A stretch of 11,598 nucleotides of DNA, taken from contig CAMPKG010000077.1 of assembly GCA_946887085.1 (NCBI GenBank), forward strand, positions 1-11,598. Reading direction: 5' to 3'. The stretch is from an uncultured Sphingobacteriales bacterium (lineage in GTDB: Bacteria; Bacteroidota; Bacteroidia; Chitinophagales; Chitinophagaceae). Position 1 is the first letter of the stretch, and every line of letters starts with the position of its first letter. A program made the position numbers and the translations under genes. The notes beneath the pieces are model-generated. The model was not told the origin of the DNA. It did no database searches and saw only the letters and a list, made by a program, of their open reading frames with translations. Below, one piece after another: positions 5,814 to 11,598 of this stretch.

Positions 5814-7133
5814 TTACACGGTTCTTTGCGGATCGAAAGCTTCCAGTTCGTTGGCTACTGCTGTCAGAAAACTAGCCCCCAGTGAACCATCAACTATCCT
5901 GTGGTCATAGCTCAGCGACAGGTACATCATGTGACGGATGGCGATCACGTCACCATGTTCCGTTTCCATAACCATCGGGCGTTTTTTGATGCTGCCAACG
6001 GCAAGGATAGCTACCTGCGGCTGGTTGATGATCGGCGTACCCATCAGGCTGCCGAATGTACCTACGTTGGTAACGGTGAACGTGCCCCCCTGCGTGTCGT
6101 CTGCTTTCAGCTTATTATTCCTTGCCGAGTTAGCCAGTGCGTTTACGTCTTTCGACAGGCCGAGCAGGTTTTTGGTATCGGCATTTTTAATAACGGGCAC
6201 TATCAGGTTGCCGCTTGGCAAGGCTGTAGCCATACCGATATTGATATCTTTTTTCACGATGATCTTATCGCCGTCGACACTGCTGTTGATCATCGGGAAT
6301 TTGCGGATGCAATTAACAATGGCTTCCATGAAGATCGGGGTGAAGGTGATCTTCTCGCCATATTTTTTTTCGAATTCTTTCTTCGCCTTATCGCGCCAGT
6401 TAACGATGTTGGTCACATCAGCCTCCGTAAAGCTGGTTACGTGCGGCGAAGTGGCCTTGCTGCGCACCATGTGGTCTGCTATCAGCTTGCGCATACGGTC
6501 CATTTCTATGATCTCCACATTACTGCCATAGCCGGCGGGTGCGGCAGTTGCAGTTTGTGCCGCCGGAGCAGCTTGGGCTTGTTGCTGAACAGGAGCGGCT
6601 GCAGGAGCAGCTGCGCCGTTGCCACGGTTCGCTACATAGTTAAGGATGTCTTTTTTGGTTACGCGGCCTTCGTTGCCCGTGCCCGGTATTCTTTCCAGCT
6701 CGGCCATGCCGATGCCCTCTTTGCCGGCAATATTCAACACCAGCGGCGAATAAAAACGCGCACCTTCAGAAGCCTGAACAGGTTGAGCGGATTCTTGCGC
6801 TACCGGCTGAGTGGCCGGAGCAGGCGCGGGGGCTGCCTGTGGCGCTTGTTGTGCGGGTGCTGCGGGCTGTGGCGCAGCTTGAGCGCCCGCGCCAACAGTA
6901 TCTATTTTGGCAATGACAGTACCTACAGGCACTACATCGTTTTCTTTGAACAGTATCTCGGTAATGGTTCCTTCGGCAGTAGAGGGTACTTCGCTGTCCA
7001 CCTTGTCCGTGGCTATTTCCAGCACGGTCTCGTCCATGCGCACCTTCTCACCGGCTTTCTTGTGCCATTTCAAAACGGTAGCCTCCATTATACTTTCTCC
7101 CATTTTGGGCATTACCAGGTCAACTATTGCCAT
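5814..7133 (-). CDS. bkdB: Dihydrolipoamide acyltransferase (E2) of a 2-oxo acid dehydrogenase complex, branched-chain type
   Basis: E2 carries acyl groups on a lipoyl arm from E1 and transfers them to coenzyme A. The 439-residue protein shows the full domain order: lipoyl domain (1-78) with the lipoylated Lys44 in EIATDKVDSEVPS; an Ala/Pro/Gln-rich hinge (about 81-124); the E1/E3-binding domain (about 127-167, with GTGNEGRVTKKDIL); a second hinge (about 171-204); and the catalytic domain (about 207-439) with the active-site motif DHRIVDG (His411, Asp415). The lipoyl-domain start (MPKMGESIMEATVLKW) resembles branched-chain or generic E2 proteins more than pyruvate or 2-oxoglutarate E2 proteins of this phylum. 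The substrate and the symbol are therefore inferred; pyruvate remains possible. No E1 or E3 gene is nearby. It lies 79 bases downstream of lptD and has a possible promoter of its own. Confidence 0.93.
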   Translation of the reverse strand: MAIVDLVMPKMGESIMEATVLKWHKKAGEKVRMDETVLEIATDKVDSEVPSTAEGTITEILFKENDVVPVGTVIAKIDTVGAGAQAAPQPAAPAQQAPQAAPAPAPATQPVAQESAQPVQASEGARFYSPLVLNIAGKEGIGMAELERIPGTGNEGRVTKKDILNYVANRGNGAAAPAAAPVQQQAQAAPAAQTATAAPAGYGSNVEIIEMDRMRKLIADHMVRSKATSPHVTSFTEADVTNIVNWRDKAKKEFEKKYGEKITFTPIFMEAIVNCIRKFPMINSSVDGDKIIVKKDINIGMATALPSGNLIVPVIKNADTKNLLGLSKDVNALANSARNNKLKADDTQGGTFTVTNVGTFGSLMGTPIINQPQVAILAVGSIKKRPMVMETEHGDVIAIRHMMYLSLSYDHRIVDGSLGASFLTAVANELEAFDPQRTV

Positions 7134-7171
7134 AAATAGATATTATTATAATTCTTTTGAGAAACGTGGTG

Positions 7172-7179
7172 CAAAAATA
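7172..7179 (-). promoter_or_regulatory. Probable promoter -7 element for the E2 gene
   Basis: On the minus strand TATTTTTG matches TAnnTTTG exactly and lies in the 79-base gap between lptD and the E2 gene, giving a leader of about 35 bases. No good TTG or TTTG sits at the normal -33 spacing (TTTTG at 7191-7195 is only 11 bases away). It would let the metabolic gene be transcribed independently of lptD. Confidence 0.4.
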
Positions 7180-7212
7180 ATCAAATGGCGCAAAAGCGGC
7201 TAATTATTAATG

Positions 7213-9960
7213 CTATTGTAAAGCATCACGGAAGTCGCGGCGGCGTATCAGCCTCAGGTCCTGTAATATCTGGGCTTTTACATTCAGTGTGAAGTTGAAG
7301 TTTTTACTTGGGCCGAAAGGAACTGTTCCTAATCTCATTTCCCAACAATGTAGGTCGCGATAGATATTGATCTCAGTAACTGAAAGCTCTTTTGTACCAA
7401 AATTATAACCGCTGGAAACGGTTAGTTTCCACCTCGGTGTAATGTTTACATCGCCTGAGAACATGGACATATGATTGAACGTAACAGTATCCTTGTTTGA
7501 CTCCGGCAGAAACTGCTTGTTGATCTGGATATTATAGCTGAAGTTCAGGTTCCATGGAATATTGAAATCAACATAGTTGCTATACCGGCCATAAGAAAGC
7601 GCCCTTTGTACATCTTCATTCTGCCTTCCCGGGCTCTCGTCATCTTTTTTGTCCGTTATTGACCGCAGGCTGCCGCCAACGCTGGCGTTTGCGGTCCTAA
7701 AACGCGCAAACCCCTTTCCAGCATCCCACATAGTACGGTCAATACGCTGGTTGTTGGTAAAATCATAGTCGTAAGGGTCGAATGCGGCGCCCGCCTGTAT
7801 ATTCAGCACATTGAACAGGTTGGTGGCAAAACGCATGGAAATATCGCTCCATTTAAAACTGTCACGAGCCAGGTCGTAAGACGTATTGATACTGAAATTA
7901 TCGATAAGCCTGATGTTGCGGGAACCGGTAGAATCTTTGTCTGTGCGGACCTTTATCTGGAGGTTATTATCGAGGCCGAAGTTCAGCAGGCTGCTGAAAT
8001 CGCCAAACTGCTGGCTGGGTGTATACCCGATTGAGTTTTCATAAACTGAAAAATACCTGGGGGGCGATGCAGCATCGGTAATTGTTTCATATCCGTAATT
8101 AAAAGGCGATGCCGCATAATCGGGCGTGAAGGTAATGCCGGTACTTGGTGTCAGCACATGGCGTATCCCCATAATCTTTCCTTTTTTGAACAGCTTAAGG
8201 CCATATATCCTTGTATTCAAAGTGGTATTGGCATTGAAATCGCGGGCTGTGTAGAAGCCGCGATATTCAGTAGTGTCCAGGTCATCCTCCAACTGGTCAT
8301 AGAACCGATAAGTACGTTTGGTCAGCCAGTATTCGTTATAGTTGGCGCCGAAAGTCATATTAATGAACCGCAGCACATTGTAAGATGCGCTTATCGGTAT
8401 GTTGTGTTTGATACCATTGTCAAAATCGTTCAATGCAAGCGTATTGAAACTGAAATTAGTATCGATGAAGGCTATTTTATTGATCGCATTCAGGTTGTAT
8501 GAGGCAGTGATCTTCTCAAACCAACGTGAACCGCTGCTGTTCCTGGTCTGAAATGGATTGAACTGTGCCACGAAGAAGTTGATCTCCGGTAGCGTTACAT
8601 CCACCTGTCTTGTGCCGTTGTTCTGGCTATGTCTTGCAGCTACGGTGAGCGAATATGGTTTATTCTGCCAGGCTTTCTGGTAGCTGATATTCGATTGGTA
8701 TTGATTCTGCAGTATCTGGTTAACGGTATAACTGTTGAAATCGTTGAAGGTAGACGTACCAAACACAACCGATGAGTTGAAGTTGACACCTGGCCGCGAT
8801 TTAGGATCCGACCTGTGTTGCCAGTCTACCCGGAAGTCTTTATTGATACCGCCTTCCGGTTCCCATATCTCTCCTCTTTTATTATAAGCGTAGGCAAGCG
8901 ACAGTCCGCCCGAGTAACGGTAGCGGTTATTATACGAGCTGATGCCGGTTACATTGTAACTGCCCCGCGAATACACATCGCCGGTAACAAGGAAATCCAC
9001 ATGATCGTTAACAGCGAAATAATAGCCACCTTGCTGCAAGCCCACACCACGCGCCTCCTCGATAGTGTACATCGGCAGCTTGAAACCGGAGCGCTGCCCC
9101 TGCGAAATAGGAAACAAACCGAAAGGCAGGAATATAGGCGTAGGCACCTGCTCAATGGCGATGTTTGCGGGTCCGCTGGCAATTACTTTGTTAGGTATCA
9201 CCTTTATCCGGCGCGCGAGGATGCCAAAGTGCGGCGTATCCAGCGCGCAGGTGGTATATACACTGTGCAGGCCGAATATTGACTGATCGGGATTTCGTTT
9301 TACCTGTTCGCTATGCACAAAGCCTTCGCCGTACTGCGTCCTCGCATTGCGAACGATGGCCCGTTTGCTTCTGAAGTTATACTGCATGGAATCGTAGGTA
9401 AACTTTTCCTGGCCCTGCGTAAATGATGGTCTTGCCAGCGGCAGCCCTAACGAATCGAATTGCGGGGCAGCTGTTACCAGGTTACTATCCTGCACGAAAA
9501 TGATCTCGCCGGCGTTCAGCTGAAGTTCTTCATAATTTACCTGCGCGTCGCCATAGAGATAAAACTGGTTGGTCTTCATATCCATCACCGCAGAATCCTT
9601 GGCAGTAGATGTAACAACAGAAGGCAGTGCATCGGGAGAAATACGGATACCCAAAGTTTCTTCAAGGTTTTTCCGGCTCACACTATCGGCTATCGTGGTA
9701 TCTATTCCCAAAGAATCAAATGGTACCTCGATGCTGTCTGCCGCTATCAAAATGCGTGGAATACTGTCCGGTTGTATAGCTATCTTTCCTTGTTGAACCG
9801 TATTTACAGACCGCCTGTACGATACATTGGTAGAATCAGGTTGTGTAACCGCCTGCGAATGAGCAGTTTTTGTTAAAGACAAGGTAAAAAACACTACCAA
9901 TAAGGGGGTGAGGCAGTGTATCAATTGAAATTTTGGAATAATTTTACCGCACAGGTTCAT
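7213..9960 (-). CDS. lptD: LPS-assembly protein LptD (OstA-like), Bacteroidota type
   Basis: LptD is the outer-membrane barrel that inserts lipopolysaccharide into the outer leaflet. From the start chosen here (ATG at 9958-9960) the protein has 915 residues: a signal peptide (about 1-36, hydrophobic core LTPLLVVFFTLSL, cleavage near AHSQ), a low-complexity Ser/Asp-rich region (40-110), an OstA/LptA-like beta-jellyroll (about 115-265, with DMKTNQFYLYGDAQVNYE), the conserved TTCALDTPHFG and IASGPANIAI blocks, and the PTPIFLPFGLFP motif leading into a long barrel rich in aromatic and Asn residues. The frame also contains an ATG at 10020 that would add 20 residues. I reject it because it makes an overlong signal peptide and because a -7 promoter match (9969-9976) lies between the two starts. 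Stop is TAG. It is divergent from an amidase gene. Confidence 0.9.
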   Translation of the reverse strand: MNLCGKIIPKFQLIHCLTPLLVVFFTLSLTKTAHSQAVTQPDSTNVSYRRSVNTVQQGKIAIQPDSIPRILIAADSIEVPFDSLGIDTTIADSVSRKNLEETLGIRISPDALPSVVTSTAKDSAVMDMKTNQFYLYGDAQVNYEELQLNAGEIIFVQDSNLVTAAPQFDSLGLPLARPSFTQGQEKFTYDSMQYNFRSKRAIVRNARTQYGEGFVHSEQVKRNPDQSIFGLHSVYTTCALDTPHFGILARRIKVIPNKVIASGPANIAIEQVPTPIFLPFGLFPISQGQRSGFKLPMYTIEEARGVGLQQGGYYFAVNDHVDFLVTGDVYSRGSYNVTGISSYNNRYRYSGGLSLAYAYNKRGEIWEPEGGINKDFRVDWQHRSDPKSRPGVNFNSSVVFGTSTFNDFNSYTVNQILQNQYQSNISYQKAWQNKPYSLTVAARHSQNNGTRQVDVTLPEINFFVAQFNPFQTRNSSGSRWFEKITASYNLNAINKIAFIDTNFSFNTLALNDFDNGIKHNIPISASYNVLRFINMTFGANYNEYWLTKRTYRFYDQLEDDLDTTEYRGFYTARDFNANTTLNTRIYGLKLFKKGKIMGIRHVLTPSTGITFTPDYAASPFNYGYETITDAASPPRYFSVYENSIGYTPSQQFGDFSSLLNFGLDNNLQIKVRTDKDSTGSRNIRLIDNFSINTSYDLARDSFKWSDISMRFATNLFNVLNIQAGAAFDPYDYDFTNNQRIDRTMWDAGKGFARFRTANASVGGSLRSITDKKDDESPGRQNEDVQRALSYGRYSNYVDFNIPWNLNFSYNIQINKQFLPESNKDTVTFNHMSMFSGDVNITPRWKLTVSSGYNFGTKELSVTEINIYRDLHCWEMRLGTVPFGPSKNFNFTLNVKAQILQDLRLIRRRDFRDALQ

Positions 9961-9968
9961 GAAGTGCA

Positions 9969-9976
9969 CAAATTTA
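9969..9976 (-). promoter_or_regulatory. lptD: Probable lptD promoter -7 element that decides the start codon
   Basis: On the minus strand TAAATTTG is an exact TAnnTTTG match, eight bases before the ATG at 9960. The -33 position holds no clear TTTG. Its place supports the shorter lptD reading frame, with a leader of only a few bases. The region between lptD and the amidase gene (9961-10041) would then be an 81-base divergent promoter region. Confidence 0.45.
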
Positions 9977-10041
9977 GGCATTTGCCGCTTAGGGTTCATG
10001 AAATTGTATTGATTACTCATCTAAGATCACACGATAAACGA

Positions 10042-10881
10042 ATGCGAACCAGGCTTTTATTTCTTCTGTTCATAGGCTTTATGCTACCGGGGCTGCTGTT
10101 GGCTAACGGTAAAAAGATAACAAAAATTGTGCTGGACGCGGGTCACGGCGGGCAGGACGTTGGCGCAAGGGGGAAATTCTCCAATGAAAAAGACCTGACG
10201 CTGGACGTAGCACTGAGACTGGGCAAAATGATCAAAGACAGCCTGCCCGGTGTGCAGGTTATTTATACCCGCACCACGGATGTCTACCCGACGCTGCCCG
10301 AACGCCACGAGATGGCCAATAGGGCGGCAGGCGATGTTTTTGTTTCCATACACGTCAACTCTACCGCGGCCAGGGTCCAGCGGATCAAAACCGGCACGCG
10401 CACCGTGAAAAAAGGAAAGAAAAAAGTGAAAGTTCCCGTGTATAAAACCATCCGGCATACGGAAACGCAGGCAAGCGGTACGGAAACTTACGTACTGGGG
10501 TTGCACCGCAACTCTGAAAAAGAGGACGCCATTGGTGAATACAGCGAGAATATAGCGGAGGAGCCGGGCCTGCTCAACATAAATGACCCGCAGACTGCTA
10601 TTATCATCGCGCAGTATTCACAGGCCTTCCTCTCCCGGAGCGTAACGCTGGGCACAGCTATACAAAACCAGTTTGGGCTGCAGGGAAGGAGAAATATAGG
10701 AGTAAAACAAATGGGATTAGAGGTATTGGCCGGCAGTGCCATGCCGGGAGTGCTGGTAGAGATCGGTTTTATCAACAACCCCGAAGAAGAAACCTACCTG
10801 AACTCGGCCAAAGGCCAGCACGATGTAGCCTATGCCATCTTTAAGGGTATTAGAGCTTACAAAGCCGAAGTAGAGCGCTGA
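10042..10881 (+). CDS. N-acetylmuramoyl-L-alanine amidase (Amidase_3, zinc enzyme)
   Basis: This enzyme cuts the bond between muramic acid and the peptide stem of peptidoglycan, as in cell separation and wall turnover. The 279-residue product has a signal peptide (about 1-21, LLFLLFIGFMLPGLLLA) and one Amidase_3 domain. The zinc ligands are His35 (DAGHGGQD), Glu49 (NEKDL) and His104 (SIHVNS); the catalytic Glu240 is in VEIGFINN. A basic insert (about residues 111-139, including KKGKKKVKV) follows the second histidine; it could bind the wall or regulate the site. There is no SPOR, LysM or AMIN domain. I chose the ATG at 10042; the frame is open back to 9916 but that part lies in lptD on the other strand and would bury the signal peptide. 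It is divergent from lptD. Confidence 0.94.
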   Translation: MRTRLLFLLFIGFMLPGLLLANGKKITKIVLDAGHGGQDVGARGKFSNEKDLTLDVALRLGKMIKDSLPGVQVIYTRTTDVYPTLPERHEMANRAAGDVFVSIHVNSTAARVQRIKTGTRTVKKGKKKVKVPVYKTIRHTETQASGTETYVLGLHRNSEKEDAIGEYSENIAEEPGLLNINDPQTAIIIAQYSQAFLSRSVTLGTAIQNQFGLQGRRNIGVKQMGLEVLAGSAMPGVLVEIGFINNPEEETYLNSAKGQHDVAYAIFKGIRAYKAEVER

Positions 10882-10977
10882 CCAAACTTTGTTGGACCCG
10901 GCGAAACCCGCTGCCATAGGGCCATAGCGGCTTACCGACTTCTGGTAATAACATAAATTTCATGCGCTGTTGCATTT

Positions 10978-10985
10978 TAGATTTG
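10978..10985 (+). promoter_or_regulatory. Probable promoter -7 element for the EGF-like lipoprotein gene
   Basis: TAGATTTG matches TAnnTTTG exactly, about 45 bases before the ATG at 11030. The -33 spacing is poor. A second option is TATCTTTA (10993-11000, one mismatch) with TTG at 10970-10972 exactly 20 bases upstream. One of the two probably drives the gene. The stretch just before the ATG is A-rich with no Shine-Dalgarno sequence, as is common in this phylum. Confidence 0.4.
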
Positions 10986-11029
10986 TTTCGATTATCTTTA
11001 AGCTTCGAATAAAAAAATAATCTGAGCTA

Positions 11030-11566
11030 ATGAAAGGCCGTTTAAAAACTATTATTCTGTCAGCCCTGGGTGCCATCTCAGCTTTCGGAGCTGTTACATA
11101 TTCTTCCTGCAAACCCGATAAATGCAAGGCTATTGTATGTGCTTATGGTGGTGTGTGTAAAGAAGGCACCTGCATTTGCCCCACAGGCTATGAAGGCTAC
11201 CAGTGCGAAACCATCATCCGCGACAAATACGAAGGTGTCTGGACGGTGGAAGAACATGGATCAGCCTCAATGCCAGCATTTTATGACGTGGTGGTACAAC
11301 CGGGCGCTACTATGACCGACATGACCATCAAAAATTTCTACAATAAGTTCATCAGCAATGTGAACATCCGTGTAAAGGGTGATACATTGTATATCCCCCA
11401 GCAAACGATCGAGGGATATGAAATAAAAGGCACCGGCTATCTTTTCGAGAGCAAGCACTACGGCAAAAATGCTGAGCTGCGTGTACACTACACCGTTAAG
11501 CAACCGGACGGTAAGGTTAACGACTTCGGCGTGAACAACGAGAAGTATTCTAAATGGAACAGGTAA
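11030..11566 (+). CDS. Lipoprotein with one EGF-like module
   Basis: The 178-residue product starts with a signal peptide (hydrophobic core IILSALGAISAFGAV) ending in YSSC, so Cys27 is probably lipidated, though the lipobox is not ideal. Residues 32-59 form an EGF-like module with six cysteines at 32, 37, 43, 48, 50 and 59; the CxC followed eight residues later by the last cysteine (CICPTGYEGYQC) is the EGF signature. The remaining 115 residues look all-beta (DKYEGVWTVEEHG, SNVNIRVKGDTLYIPQQ, ELRVHYTVKQ) and resemble small lipid-anchored beta domains seen in Bacteroidota, without a named family. EGF-like modules usually mediate extracellular contacts. The protein is probably on the outer membrane; its role is unknown. 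A partial inverted-repeat arm may follow at the window end. Confidence 0.85.
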   Translation: MKGRLKTIILSALGAISAFGAVTYSSCKPDKCKAIVCAYGGVCKEGTCICPTGYEGYQCETIIRDKYEGVWTVEEHGSASMPAFYDVVVQPGATMTDMTIKNFYNKFISNVNIRVKGDTLYIPQQTIEGYEIKGTGYLFESKHYGKNAELRVHYTVKQPDGKVNDFGVNNEKYSKWNR

Positions 11567-11598
11567 TCAACCATTACTTATAAGAAAAGCCCCTGAGT

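Noticed and set aside
5901..7139. Long open frame of 412 codons on the plus strand opposite the E2 gene.
   Set aside because: It is a shadow of the E2 coding frame. Its translation is rich in His, Cys, Arg and Phe with no domain pattern, while the minus-strand frame encodes a complete E2 protein with all catalytic motifs.
9916..10041. In-frame upstream extension of the amidase reading frame.
   Set aside because: It lies over the lptD N-terminal region and would put 42 residues before a clear signal peptide. The ATG at 10042 gives a normal exported amidase.
10908..10930. Inverted repeat CCGCT/AGCGG with a 13-base loop after the amidase gene, including a 7-base direct repeat GCCATAG.
   Set aside because: The stem is only five base pairs and no T-run follows, so I cannot support a terminator; it may be chance.
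11567..11598. Possible left arm of a terminator (AAAAGCCCCTGAGT) at the right edge.
   Set aside because: The matching arm would lie outside the window, so the hairpin cannot be confirmed.

Overview
The window looks like chromosomal DNA from a Bacteroidota bacterium, most likely a Chitinophagaceae-type organism. This is inferred from four things: a Bacteroidota-style LptD next to a periplasmic amidase, a stand-alone branched-chain-type E2 protein, many lipoproteins and envelope proteins, and a recurring promoter -7 element TAnnTTTG in front of genes that mostly lack Shine-Dalgarno sequences. No tRNA, rRNA, CRISPR array, insertion sequence or integrase was found.

Left part (1-1920). The window opens inside a membrane methyltransferase of the isoprenylcysteine/phospholipid methyltransferase type, followed by a clear terminator hairpin. 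The 344-base gap after it is not empty. On the minus strand it holds a 41-residue single-pass membrane protein ORF with its own good promoter. Next is an exported protein of unknown function (727-1920) with a probable outer-membrane, beta-rich C-terminal half.

Signalling part (1970-5806). A cysteine-rich lipoprotein, a seven-helix membrane protein, a HisKA_3 histidine kinase and a NarL-type response regulator lie head to tail with overlaps or a 1-base gap, so they are probably one transcript. The kinase has almost no sensor domain, and the two upstream genes could supply sensing. The 3' end of the lipoprotein gene and most of the 7TM gene are strikingly AT-rich beside a GC-rich kinase gene. 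A free-standing CheY-like receiver and a three-helix membrane protein with an extracytoplasmic domain follow.

Envelope and metabolism part (5814-11598). On the minus strand lptD (LPS export to the outer membrane) is followed by an E2 acyltransferase of a 2-oxo acid dehydrogenase complex. lptD is divergent from a zinc N-acetylmuramoyl-L-alanine amidase; the pairing of LPS insertion and peptidoglycan remodelling suggests a shared envelope role. The window ends with a small lipoprotein carrying one EGF-like module.

The best candidate for something undescribed is the lipoprotein-7TM-kinase-regulator cassette, read as a possible multi-protein sensory receptor. The kinase-regulator pair itself is a common Bacteroidota type; the unusual part is the coupled upstream pair and its foreign-looking composition.
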